Made by a program: the position numbers and the translations under genes. From positions 248,001 to 312,000 of the forward strand of contig NZ_JAHHZM010000005.1 of assembly GCF_018642165.1 (NCBI RefSeq): a stretch of 64,000 bases of DNA. Direction: 5' to 3'. The DNA is from Echinicola shivajiensis (GTDB lineage Bacteria > Bacteroidota > Bacteroidia > Cytophagales > Cyclobacteriaceae). Below the pieces are notes generated by a model. It searched no databases and was not told the DNA's origin. It saw nothing but the letters and a program-made list of their open reading frames with translations. Positions 17,500-26,254 of the stretch are shown here, in pieces; the stretch's first letter is position 1, and each line of letters begins with the position of its first letter.

Positions 17500-17880
17500 A
17501 TGGGGTCTTATACATCGTTTGAAGAATTGAAATGCTGGCAGGCATGTGATGAACTCAAGCGGTATATAAGAGAGGAAGTATTAACAAAATTGCCTAAGCA
17601 TGAACGATATGAATTGTTCAGTCAATTATTAAGAGCTAGTAGATCAGCTACGGCAAATATAGCAGAAGGCTGGGGTAGGTATCATTTTAAAGAAAATATT
17701 AAATTTTTATTGAATGCCCGGGGATCTGTAGCTGAAATTTTAGATCATGCTTTGGAAGCCAAATCTTGGGATTATATCGATGATGTAATTTTAATCCAAA
17801 TTAGAAAAGACTGTGAAAAGTGCCTTCAATTAATCAATGGATATATTCGATATTTAAGAAATCAAAATGAAAGACAGTGA
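17500..17880 (+). CDS. four-helix-bundle protein (23S rRNA IVS/Avd-like)
   Basis: A protein of 126 residues of the same fold as that at 14151 but only distantly similar. It has SFEELKCWQACDELKRYI at the start and the central block SATANIAEGWGR, followed by NIKFLLNARGSVAEILDHAL. Function is unknown. It is bracketed by low-complexity tracts and lies between the genes for the outer-membrane exporter and the Wzz-like chain-length regulator, interrupting what is usually a tight pair. The C-terminus is basic and polar. Confidence 0.88.
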   Translation: MGSYTSFEELKCWQACDELKRYIREEVLTKLPKHERYELFSQLLRASRSATANIAEGWGRYHFKENIKFLLNARGSVAEILDHALEAKSWDYIDDVILIQIRKDCEKCLQLINGYIRYLRNQNERQ

Positions 17881-18004
17881 CTCATTGGGATTGGAGTAAT
17901 TGATATTGGGGATTGGAGTAATCGGGGATTGAACGCCGAATCCCGAATAGCAAATCTCGAATAACATTAACAATAACCTTGTCATAAGAATATTATCATA
18001 AAAT

Positions 18005-19120
18005 ATGAATAACGATTCAAATAATAACACCGCTCCGCCAGCTGACGACGAAATCGACCTACTTGCCTTAGCCAAAACCGTTTGGAATCAACGGAAGCTC
18101 GTTTTCCGTATCGTGGGACTTTTTGTAATCCTGGGTTTGCTGGTGGCCCTACTTTCTCCTAAGGAATATACAGCTAGTGGAACCTATTTACCCCAAACTT
18201 CTGAAGGAGGAAAAGGGGGAGGCTCTTTGTCTGGTTTAGCCTCCTTGGCTGGAATTAATTTAACTAATATTAATGGTGCTGAAATTCCACCCAGCCTTTA
18301 TCCTAAGATAATATCAAGTATTCCTTTTAAAAAAGAAATGTTAAAGGCTCCTTTAAAGTTTGTGGGAATTGATCATTCAGTGACTTATCAGGAATATTAC
18401 GAAGACCATTATTCGCCAGGTATTGTGGGTTTAATAAGGCAGTATACTCTTGGTTTACCAGGATTGCTCGTTAAAGCCATTAAGGGAACGGAAGAAAGGA
18501 ATATAGCTAGTGAGGTTGAAGGCGAACAAATCATTAAAGTTACTCAGAGAGAATTAGACCATTTTAAAAGGTTGGGAGAGCAGCTCAGCATATCTTTTAA
18601 TGATCAAGAAGGTTTTGTTCAGCTATCAGCCATAATGCCTGAGGCAAAGGCTTCTGCTCAATTAGCTAAGTATGCTGAATACTTATTGCAGAAAGAAATA
18701 ATTAATTTTAAAATTAAAAATGCATATGAGCAATTAAAGTTTACAGAGGAGCGCTATGAAGAAAAGAAAAAGGAGTTTGAAGCTATACAAGCTAAATTAG
18801 CCCAGTTTAGGGATAGGAATCAAAATATAAGTAGCGCAGTAGCGCTTAATCAATTGGAAAAATTGGAAGCAGAATATAATTTGGCCTTTTCTGTCTATTC
18901 TGAATTGGCCAAACAACTGGAACAGGCTAAGCTTCAAGTAAGCAAGGATACACCGATCTTTTCTGTTATCCAGCCTATTAGCATACCAGCGGAGAAGTCT
19001 GCTCCAAGAAGGCCGTTGATTTTAGTGGTCTTTACTGTTGTAGGAGCAGTTTTGGGCTTAGGGATAGTGTTCGGTTCAGAATATTTGTCTAGTATTAAAG
19101 AGGAGTGGGAAAACGTTTAA
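18005..19120 (+). CDS. Wzz-type chain-length determinant protein
   Basis: Inner-membrane polysaccharide co-polymerase of 371 residues. A cytoplasmic N-terminus (DEIDLLALAKTVWNQRKL) leads to TM1 (FRIVGLFVILGLLVALLSP). A periplasmic domain follows with a long coiled coil (about 235-310) and a PAPRRP-like block (SAPRRPLILVVF) before TM2 near the C-terminus. There is no cytoplasmic tyrosine-kinase domain, so this is Wzz- rather than Wzc-like. It would set polymer length together with Wzy and contact the Wza-like exporter. The start ATG is followed by an Asn-rich, Pro/Asp tail typical of the group. Confidence 0.88.
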   Translation: MNNDSNNNTAPPADDEIDLLALAKTVWNQRKLVFRIVGLFVILGLLVALLSPKEYTASGTYLPQTSEGGKGGGSLSGLASLAGINLTNINGAEIPPSLYPKIISSIPFKKEMLKAPLKFVGIDHSVTYQEYYEDHYSPGIVGLIRQYTLGLPGLLVKAIKGTEERNIASEVEGEQIIKVTQRELDHFKRLGEQLSISFNDQEGFVQLSAIMPEAKASAQLAKYAEYLLQKEIINFKIKNAYEQLKFTEERYEEKKKEFEAIQAKLAQFRDRNQNISSAVALNQLEKLEAEYNLAFSVYSELAKQLEQAKLQVSKDTPIFSVIQPISIPAEKSAPRRPLILVVFTVVGAVLGLGIVFGSEYLSSIKEEWENV

Positions 19121-19216
19121 TATATTAACTAATCCTCTGTAAAACAGTCTGATAAGTTTGTTATTTACTTAGTTGGAAATAAGATTATAAAAAAACACCG
19201 ATAATTGATAGAATAT

Positions 19217-20536
19217 ATGAATACACCACTTTTACCTTTAAATCAATCTAAAATAGCCGTGATTGGTTTGGGCTATGTAGGTTTGCCTTTGGCCGTAGAG
19301 CTGGCAAAGCATTACCCTACTGTGGGCTATGATATTTCTCCCAAAAGGATTAAGGGATTAGAAGAAGGGCATGATTTTACCTTGGAGGTAGAGGATGAAA
19401 AGTTACAAACTTCTTTGGTGAAGTCTTCGATTGATTTGGATCAAAAAGGGAAAGGTTTTTTACCTGCTAATGCCATTACAGCCATTTCATCCTGCAATAT
19501 CTATATTGTAACGGTACCTACCCCAATCAATGAACATAAGACTCCCGATCTTCAGCCATTGATATCAGCCAGTACTATGTTAGGGAAGGTACTGAAAAAA
19601 GGAGATGTGGTGATTTATGAATCTACTACTTATCCGGGTTGTACAGAAGAAGATTGTGTCCCAGTATTGGAAAGGGAATCAGGATTACGGTTTAATGAGG
19701 ATTTCTATTGTGGATATTCTCCTGAGCGAATTAATCCTGGCGATAAGGTGAATACTTTGACCAAAATCACAAAGGTAACCTCAGGTTCAACTCCTGAAGT
19801 AGCTGATTATGTAAATGAGCTATATGCCTCTATTATCGAAGCCGGTACTTATAAAGCTTCATGTATTAAAGTTGCCGAAGCTTCTAAAGCGATAGAAAAT
19901 GCCCAAAGGGATGTTAATATTTCTTTTGTCAATGAATTAGCCTTGATATTTGACCGTCTGGGCATAGATACCAATGAAGTTTTGGAAGCTGCTGGAACCA
20001 AATGGAATTTCTTAAAATATAAGCCCGGCTTAGTAGGAGGACATTGTATAGGTGTAGACCCCTATTATTTAGCCCATAAAGCAGAACAAACAGGATATCA
20101 TCCAGCAGTAATTCTTTCTGGTAGAAGGGTGAATGATAATATGGGGATGTTTGTAGCCAATAAGGTGGTGAAATTAATGATCCATAAGGGAAAGACCATT
20201 AAAGGAAGTAAGGCCTTGATATTGGGATTTACCTTTAAAGAAAATTGTCCTGATATCCGTAATACAAGGGTAATCGATATATACAAAGAACTTAGCCAGT
20301 TTGGCTTGGAAGTGGATGTATATGATCCATGGGCTTCCAATGAAGAGGTCCAGGAAGAATATGGGGTGTCATTAACAATTAAAGAAAATCTAGCTAAGTA
20401 CGATACCATTATTTTAGCGGTAGGACATAAGGAATTTTGTGATATGGATTTGGAAAGCATCAAATCCAACGGCCGTACGGTACTATATGATACAAAAGCT
20501 TTTTATGCGAAAGAGTTGGTTGATGGCAGATTGTAA
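19217..20536 (+). CDS. tviB: UDP-N-acetylhexosamine 6-dehydrogenase (TviB/WbpO type)
   Basis: Four-electron NAD-dependent dehydrogenase making a UDP-HexNAc uronate. The 439 residues carry the Rossmann motif [17 protein letters not shown], the [12 protein letters not shown] block, [11 protein letters not shown], and the catalytic-Cys motif [28 protein letters not shown] near the C-terminus is typical of the VipA/TviB/WbpO group rather than Ugd. The ATG at 19217 is preferred over an in-frame TTG at 19205. With the epimerase at 9479 it could make a HexNAc uronate such as GalNAcA. Confidence is high for the family and moderate for the exact substrate. Confidence 0.88.
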   Translation: MNTPLLPLNQSKIAVIGLGYVGLPLAVELAKHYPTVGYDISPKRIKGLEEGHDFTLEVEDEKLQTSLVKSSIDLDQKGKGFLPANAITAISSCNIYIVTVPTPINEHKTPDLQPLISASTMLGKVLKKGDVVIYESTTYPGCTEEDCVPVLERESGLRFNEDFYCGYSPERINPGDKVNTLTKITKVTSGSTPEVADYVNELYASIIEAGTYKASCIKVAEASKAIENAQRDVNISFVNELALIFDRLGIDTNEVLEAAGTKWNFLKYKPGLVGGHCIGVDPYYLAHKAEQTGYHPAVILSGRRVNDNMGMFVANKVVKLMIHKGKTIKGSKALILGFTFKENCPDIRNTRVIDIYKELSQFGLEVDVYDPWASNEEVQEEYGVSLTIKENLAKYDTIILAVGHKEFCDMDLESIKSNGRTVLYDTKAFYAKELVDGRL

Positions 20537-20565
20537 AAACTAAAATATTAAGAAAAAACAATAAG

Positions 20566-21594
20566 ATGATGTTAAATAATAAATCGATTTTAATTACAGG
20601 AGGAACGGGGTCTTTAGGAAAAGCTTTAACGAAGCATATTTTTACTAAATATCCAGATGTAAAAAGGGTAGTCATTTATTCTAGAGATGAGCAAAAGCAG
20701 TTTCAAATGGCTCAGGAATATCCGAATCACATATACCCTCAAATTCGCTTCTTTATAGGAGATGTAAGGGATAAAGAAAGACTGGTAAGGGCATTTCAAG
20801 GTATTGATTATGTAATTCATGCAGCTGCGATGAAGCATGTTCCTATCGCTGAGTATAATCCCGATGAATGTGTAAAAACGAATATCGGAGGCGCTGAAAA
20901 TGTAATCCATGCAGCGTTGGAAACAGGGGTTCAGAGAGTGGTCGCTTTGTCAACAGATAAGGCTTGCGCTCCTATCAATTTGTATGGAGCAACAAAGCTT
21001 ACTTCTGACAAGCTGTTTATAGCAGCAAATAATATAAAGGGAAACAACCCTATTAAATTTTCTGTTGTTAGGTATGGTAATGTGATGGGATCCAATGGAT
21101 CTGTAATCCCTTTCTTTATCAAGAAACGTAGTGAAGGGAAATTGCCTATTACTGATGTGAATATGACTAGATTCAATATTTCTCTACAGGGGGGAGTGGA
21201 TATGGTCATGCATGCCATGGAACATGCGTGGGGCGGAGAATTATTTGTTCCAAAAATACCTTCCTATAAAATCCTAGATGTTGCAGAAGCGATTGGACCT
21301 GAGTGTGAAAAACCCGTGGTTGGAATTCGTCCCGGAGAAAAGGTGCATGAAGAAATGATTACAGCTTCGGATTCATTTTATACCTATGACTTGGGGAAAT
21401 ACTATGCCATTATTCCATCGACTCCAAAGTGGGAAGTAGATGAGTTCGTTAAAACGTTTGATGCCAAAAAGGTACCGCTTGGATTTAGGTATAATTCTGG
21501 AGAAAATGAGGAGTGGGAAACAGTAGAGTCTTTGAGAGAACTCATAACTGAACATGTTGATCCAACTTTCTCTGTTGAATTAAAGGAAGCTTAA
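20566..21594 (+). CDS. pseB: UDP-GlcNAc 4,6-dehydratase (inverting), PseB
   Basis: First step of pseudaminic acid synthesis: dehydrates and epimerises UDP-GlcNAc at C5. The 342 residues have the NAD(P) motif TGGTGSLGKALTKHI and IYSRDEQKQFQM. AAAMKHVPIAEYNPDE is diagnostic of the PseB/FlaA1 short dehydratases, followed by ALSTDKACAPINLYGATK with catalytic Tyr/Lys. It begins 30 bases after tviB and starts the run of nonulosonate genes. A second ATG (20569) is equally possible as the start. Confidence 0.95.
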   Translation: MMLNNKSILITGGTGSLGKALTKHIFTKYPDVKRVVIYSRDEQKQFQMAQEYPNHIYPQIRFFIGDVRDKERLVRAFQGIDYVIHAAAMKHVPIAEYNPDECVKTNIGGAENVIHAALETGVQRVVALSTDKACAPINLYGATKLTSDKLFIAANNIKGNNPIKFSVVRYGNVMGSNGSVIPFFIKKRSEGKLPITDVNMTRFNISLQGGVDMVMHAMEHAWGGELFVPKIPSYKILDVAEAIGPECEKPVVGIRPGEKVHEEMITASDSFYTYDLGKYYAIIPSTPKWEVDEFVKTFDAKKVPLGFRYNSGENEEWETVESLRELITEHVDPTFSVELKEA

Positions 21595-21626
21595 GGAAAT
21601 AGGTGAAATTCTTTTAGATAATTATT

Positions 21627-22811
21627 ATGAGTCAGATCATTCCTTATGGAAAGCAGTTTATAACTGATGAAGATATTCAGGCGGTGGTAGAAACCTTGAA
21701 GTCTGATTACCTTACTCAGGGACCGAAAATTGCAGCCTTTGAACAAGCATTTGCGGAATATGTAGGAGCTAAGTATGCAGTGGCTGTTTCAAACGGGACA
21801 GCTGCTTTGCATCTAAATGCTATAGCCTTAGATATTCAACCTGGAGATAAGGTAATTACTACTCCCATTACCTTTGCTGCAAGTGCAAATTGTGTTCGCT
21901 ATTGCGGAGGAGAGGTTGTTTTTGCAGACATAGATCCGGAGACCTATTTGCTGGACATAAAATCAGTAAAACATTTACTTGAAAACTCGCCAAAAGGAAC
22001 CTTTAAGGGAATCATCCCTGTGGATTTTGCGGGTAGGTCTGTCAATTTGGAAGAATTCCGAGGACTATGTGATGAATACGGTCTATGGTTAATGGAAGAT
22101 GCCTGTCATGCTCCTGGGGGGTACTTTGTGGACTCAAATGGAGTGAAACAATCTTGTGGAAATGGAAAATTCGCAGATTTGGCCATATTTTCCTTCCATC
22201 CTGTAAAACATATTGCCGCAGGTGAGGGGGGGATGATAACCACTAATGATGAGAAGCTTTACCAAAAATTATTGGCGCTTCGTACCCACGGTATTGTTAA
22301 GAATGATAGTTTATATACCAATAGCATTGAGTTTTCCGGAGGGAAAGACAACTATCCGCTTTGGTATATGGAGATGCAGGAGTTGGGGTATAATTACCGT
22401 CTAACTGATTTTCAGGCAGCACTAGGTCTAAGTCAACTTGGTCGTGCCAATGAAGGCGTGGAAAAGAGAAGACAAATTGCAGAAAGATATTATGAGGCCT
22501 TCAAAAATGCTTCCTTTTTGATTGGACAATCAGGGGTAGTGGAAGGGCACGCCTACCACCTGTATGTGATAGAGGTGGAGGATAGGCTTGGTCTATATAA
22601 CCATTTGAGAGAAAAGCAGGTCTTTGCACAAATCCACTATATTCCTACTCACTTAATGCCATACTACAAACAGTTTGGATGGAAGGAAGGGGATATGCCC
22701 AATGCTGAGCGATACTACAGGAACTGTTTGTCCCTTCCAATGTTTCCATCTTTATCTTTAAAGGATCAGGAAAAAGTAATTGGAGCAATTGATGAATATT
22801 ATGGTTCATAA
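21627..22811 (+). CDS. pseC: PseC aminotransferase (UDP-4-amino-4,6-dideoxy-AltNAc forming)
   Basis: PLP-dependent aminotransferase of the DegT/DnrJ/EryC1 fold and second step of the pathway. The 394 residues show AVAVSNGTAALHLNAIAL, VDFAGRSVN, the EDACHAPGG segment, and SFHPVKHIAAGEGGM, in which the Lys forms the internal aldimine. NYRLTDFQAALGLSQL is another family block. The gene overlaps the start of the next by 11 bases, showing translational coupling. Confidence 0.94.
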   Translation: MSQIIPYGKQFITDEDIQAVVETLKSDYLTQGPKIAAFEQAFAEYVGAKYAVAVSNGTAALHLNAIALDIQPGDKVITTPITFAASANCVRYCGGEVVFADIDPETYLLDIKSVKHLLENSPKGTFKGIIPVDFAGRSVNLEEFRGLCDEYGLWLMEDACHAPGGYFVDSNGVKQSCGNGKFADLAIFSFHPVKHIAAGEGGMITTNDEKLYQKLLALRTHGIVKNDSLYTNSIEFSGGKDNYPLWYMEMQELGYNYRLTDFQAALGLSQLGRANEGVEKRRQIAERYYEAFKNASFLIGQSGVVEGHAYHLYVIEVEDRLGLYNHLREKQVFAQIHYIPTHLMPYYKQFGWKEGDMPNAERYYRNCLSLPMFPSLSLKDQEKVIGAIDEYYGS

Positions 22812-23634
22812 ATTAGCAATTGGGACTGTTCAGTTTGGTCTTGATTATGGGATCTCAAATAAAAGAGGAAGAACAAGTTTGAATGAAGTTCGGGAAATTC
22901 TCTCTTACTGCGATGAAATTGGGATTAACACATTGGATACCGCATCAGCTTATGGGGATGCGGAATCTATATTAGGAAAAATAGGAATAGGAAAGTTTAA
23001 ATTAATATCTAAGTTTTTATTTAATAATAGCTCCGAAGAGTTCAAAAATCAATTAAAAACTACATTGTTTAAGTTAAAAGCCTCTCACCTATATGGGTAT
23101 CTGTTTCATAGGCCCCTTTCTGCTTTGGAAAATAATTGGGAGTGGGACGAGCTACAAGCCTCAAAAGATGCAGGACTAATTGAGAAAATTGGTTTTTCTT
23201 TTAATGAACCGTTGGAGTTGGAAAAAATTATGGATAAGGGATTTCTACCTGATTTAATTCAAGTTCCGTATAGTTATTTGGATAGAAGGTTTGAAAAATA
23301 TATGATTGCCTTAAAGGAGAAAGAAGTAGAAGTTCATACCAGGTCATGCTTTTTGCAAGGGTTGTTTTTTATGGATCCCGATTTTTTGCCTACTTTTTTT
23401 AACCCGTTATATAAATTTCTTTCAGAGTTTAAAGACAGTGCGTATAATCATGGAAGTTTATTGAAATTTGTTGTTGAAAGCCCGTACGTAGACAAAGTTG
23501 TTCTTGGAATTGAAAATAAGAGGCAATTACAAGAAAATATTGAATCTATGCTTAAAGCTAAAGTTCCAGATCTTTTAGTTCCAAATCTAACTAATGATAT
23601 ATTAATGCCTTCGAGGTGGCCAAATACAAAATAA
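22801..23634 (+). CDS. aldo/keto reductase in nonulosonate gene set
   Basis: A 277-residue (beta/alpha)8 oxidoreductase. It starts with IGTVQFGLDYGISN and has INTLDTASAYGDAE, which carries the catalytic Asp and Tyr, and FHRPLSA with the active-site His. It would reduce a keto group on a sugar or sugar nucleotide with NADPH. Such an enzyme is not part of the canonical PseB-C-H-G-I-F route, so the sugar may be a modified nonulosonate (inference). The ATG at 22801 overlaps the pseC end by 11 bases; an alternative in-frame ATG is at 22792. Confidence 0.8.
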   Translation: MVHKLAIGTVQFGLDYGISNKRGRTSLNEVREILSYCDEIGINTLDTASAYGDAESILGKIGIGKFKLISKFLFNNSSEEFKNQLKTTLFKLKASHLYGYLFHRPLSALENNWEWDELQASKDAGLIEKIGFSFNEPLELEKIMDKGFLPDLIQVPYSYLDRRFEKYMIALKEKEVEVHTRSCFLQGLFFMDPDFLPTFFNPLYKFLSEFKDSAYNHGSLLKFVVESPYVDKVVLGIENKRQLQENIESMLKAKVPDLLVPNLTNDILMPSRWPNTK

Positions 23635-24407
23635 TGATTAAAACATTCGATTTATCGGGAAAAGTGATTCTCTTTACTGGGGGATATGGGTATTTAGGTA
23701 AAGCTGCTGTAGATTCCCTTGCATTTCATGGTGCAAAGGTTTATGTGTTAGGTCGTAATGAGGAAACTTTTTTAAATAGGTTCTCCTCTAAGGAACAGGT
23801 TCTTTTTGAACAAGCAGATATTTCAAGTACCAAGTCAATAAGCGAGGCTTTTCTGAATATTCATAATGCTGAAGGTAAGATAGATATTCTGGTAAACAAT
23901 GCATTTTATTTATCTGGGCAGTCACCTGAAGAAATGGAGGATAAGGAATTTTCGGATGGGATTGAGGGAACTTTGAATAGCGTTTTTAAATGTATACGTG
24001 AAATAATTCCCTATTTTAAAAAGGCAATAGGAGGGAAAATAATCAATGTTTCCTCAATGTATGGAATGGTTGCTCCAGATTTTGAAGTTTATGAGCACTT
24101 TCCTGAATTCCTAAACCCTCCTCATTATGGTGCAGCAAAAGCAGGGGTAATTCAGCTAACTAAGTATTATGCTTCCTATTTAGGGAAATTAGGAATTAAT
24201 GTAAATGCTATAACACCTGGCCCCTTTCCTTCAGAAAAAGTCCAAGTTAATGAAGGATTTGTTAGGGAGTTGGAAAACAGGACCTTACTAAGGAGAATTG
24301 GAACTCCTGAAGATTTAGCAGGCGCATTTGTGTTTTTATCATCGGATGCATCAAATTATATAACAGGACAAAATATTGTTGTTGATGGTGGATGGACTTC
24401 TAAATAA
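23634..24407 (+). CDS. short-chain dehydrogenase/reductase (SDR)
   Basis: Classical SDR of 257 residues: cofactor motif TGGYGYLGKAAVDSL, NNAFYLSGQ, active-site Ser in INVSSMYGM, and the Tyr-x3-Lys in HYGAAKAGV. It ends in the typical FLSSDASNYITGQ and VDGGWTSK. The start is read as the ATG of TAATG, sharing one base with the stop of the aldo/keto reductase gene. An in-frame GTG at 23616 would add six residues. It probably oxidises or reduces a hydroxyl of a nonulosonate precursor or sugar nucleotide; the true substrate is unknown. Confidence 0.82.
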   Translation: MIKTFDLSGKVILFTGGYGYLGKAAVDSLAFHGAKVYVLGRNEETFLNRFSSKEQVLFEQADISSTKSISEAFLNIHNAEGKIDILVNNAFYLSGQSPEEMEDKEFSDGIEGTLNSVFKCIREIIPYFKKAIGGKIINVSSMYGMVAPDFEVYEHFPEFLNPPHYGAAKAGVIQLTKYYASYLGKLGINVNAITPGPFPSEKVQVNEGFVRELENRTLLRRIGTPEDLAGAFVFLSSDASNYITGQNIVVDGGWTSK

Positions 24408-24408
24408 T

Positions 24409-25227
24409 ATGAATATTGGTTTTGTCATCCAAGCTCGGATGAAATCCACAAGATTGCCACATAAAGTTTTAATGCCACTTCCTTTTCCTGATGGAAAACC
24501 AGTATTGTCTCATATTTTAGATGCTATTGGAGCAGAGTTTGGAAAGAATCAAATAACTGTTGCTACCTCTGTAAATGAGTCAAATTTGATTTTAGAGCAG
24601 TTTTGTGAAAAACTTAATATAAAATGTTTTAGAGGCAGTGAACACAATGTATTGAGTCGTTTTATTCGCATACAAGAATGTGAACAATATGATCATATTG
24701 TTCGTTTAACTGCCGATAATCCTATTGTTGATGGTCAGGAGCTAAAACGAATTGTATTATGGCATATTAAGGAAAACAATGATTATTCAAATACAGTGGG
24801 GCTCCCTTTGGGAATGAATTTTGAAATATTTAAGGGGCAGGCTATAATTGATTCTCAAAAATATGTGCAAAATCAATTTGAAGAGGAGCACGTAACTCCT
24901 ATTCTTAAAACTCATGATTGTTTTAAGTCGGGGAGTCTTATTTGCGATAATGATCTTGTTCATCATAGAGCAACAATTGACACTGTAAATGACTTTATGC
25001 AAATGAATTTAATCGTTCAAATTGGTAATTCCCAGAAATTAAGAGGGTTAGAATTAATCAGGTATGTAGGTGAAAAACACCCATGGGTTTTCGAGGGAAA
25101 TAAATTTGTTTTTCAGAAAAATGGAAATTCTGATATAAATCAAGAATTATCCTCAGCAATAGATTTGCTCAAAAAGTTGGAGTATAATAGAACTATAGAG
25201 ATTCTAGAAAGAATAAATAGAATCTAA
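24409..25227 (+). CDS. SpsF/PseF-like CMP-sugar cytidylyltransferase
   Basis: A 272-residue nucleotidyltransferase of the CMP-KDO/CMP-NeuAc synthetase fold. It starts IGFVIQARMKSTRLPHKVLM, with the conserved R-M-x-S-x-R-L-P nucleotide-binding loop, and contains VRLTADNPIVDG. SpsF-type proteins take the place of PseF/NeuA in many Pse- or Leg-like loci, so it would activate the nonulosonate with CTP. The ATG lies one base after the previous stop. Sugar specificity is inferred from the neighbours only. Confidence 0.8.
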   Translation: MNIGFVIQARMKSTRLPHKVLMPLPFPDGKPVLSHILDAIGAEFGKNQITVATSVNESNLILEQFCEKLNIKCFRGSEHNVLSRFIRIQECEQYDHIVRLTADNPIVDGQELKRIVLWHIKENNDYSNTVGLPLGMNFEIFKGQAIIDSQKYVQNQFEEEHVTPILKTHDCFKSGSLICDNDLVHHRATIDTVNDFMQMNLIVQIGNSQKLRGLELIRYVGEKHPWVFEGNKFVFQKNGNSDINQELSSAIDLLKKLEYNRTIEILERINRI

Positions 25228-25234
25228 TTGGGAT

Positions 25235-26254
25235 ATGGTTATTGAGAAGTATAAAGTTTTAGGTGAAAATCAAACTTATTCTAGGGGTTCTTTAAGTATC
25301 ACTCCTATTCGCCATAAGGATAGGTTCGACATAATGAAATGGCGGAATGAACAAATCTATCATTTGCGTCAGTCTAAACCTTTGACAAAAGAGGGACAAG
25401 ACAATTATTTTGTTAATGTGGTTTCTAAACTATTTGATCAAGAGCAACCGGATCAATTATTATTTTCCTATTTAGAAGGTAATGAATGTATTGGTTATGG
25501 AGGCTTGGTTCATATCAATTGGCTTGACAAATATGCTGAGATCTCATTTATCATGAAGACGTCACTGGAAAAAGATTGTTTTGAATTTCATTGGGCCAGT
25601 TTTTTATCAATGATTGAAAAAGTTGCATTTGATCAACTTGGCCTTCATAAGATATTTACCTATGCATTTGACTTAAGGCCAAGATTGTACACTGCTCTGG
25701 AAAGTCAAGGATTTGAAAAGGAGGCTATATTAAAGGAACATTGCTTCTTTGAGAGCTCATTTATTGATGTGGTTATCCATGCCAAAATTCAACCACAAAA
25801 GGTGCTTAGAAATGCAACTCCTGAGGATGTGGAAGTAACCTTTAAATGGGCAAATGATCCTATAGTCCGAAAATACTCTTATAATCAAGATCCAATAGAA
25901 AGAACCAGCCATGATAAATGGTTTAGGGTTAAGGTCCTATCCAATGATTGTGAATATTATGTGTTGGAATTAAATAATAAACCTGTTGGTTCTATCAGGT
26001 TTGATATTGAAAACTCGGGCAAGATGGCCAAGATAAGCTATTTGGTGGATAGTGGCCATACTGGAAAGGGACTAGGGAAATATCTTTTAGAGGCAGGTGT
26101 TAATAGATTTAAAGCCAATATACTAGGTATCCAAAAGGTTTATGGCTATGTCCTTAAAGAAAATATTCCCTCGTTGAAAATCTTTCAAGGAATGGGTTAT
26201 GAGATAGGCTGTGAAAATGAATCAGAAATTAAATTTGAATTGACTTTATTATGA
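25235..26254 (+). CDS. tandem GNAT N-acetyltransferase (PseH-like)
   Basis: A protein of 339 residues with two GNAT-like halves. The first (about 18-185) has IMKWRNEQIYHLRQSKPLT and YGGLVHINWLDKYAEISFIM; its acetyl-CoA loop is poorly kept. The second (about 192-335) has FKWANDPIVRKYSYNQDPI, then SYLVDSGHTGKGLGKYLLEA, a good Q/R-x-x-G-x-G/A-type acetyl-CoA motif, and the end ENIPSLKIFQGMGYE. PseH acetylates the 4-amino group. Two domains could install two acyl groups, or the first could be structural. It overlaps pseI by ATGA. No PseG hydrolase domain is fused. Confidence 0.82.
   Translation: MVIEKYKVLGENQTYSRGSLSITPIRHKDRFDIMKWRNEQIYHLRQSKPLTKEGQDNYFVNVVSKLFDQEQPDQLLFSYLEGNECIGYGGLVHINWLDKYAEISFIMKTSLEKDCFEFHWASFLSMIEKVAFDQLGLHKIFTYAFDLRPRLYTALESQGFEKEAILKEHCFFESSFIDVVIHAKIQPQKVLRNATPEDVEVTFKWANDPIVRKYSYNQDPIERTSHDKWFRVKVLSNDCEYYVLELNNKPVGSIRFDIENSGKMAKISYLVDSGHTGKGLGKYLLEAGVNRFKANILGIQKVYGYVLKENIPSLKIFQGMGYEIGCENESEIKFELTLL

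Noticed and set aside
18005-19120. Reading the Wzz-like protein as a Wzc tyrosine autokinase
   Set aside because: No Walker A/B or C-terminal Tyr cluster; the protein ends shortly after TM2.
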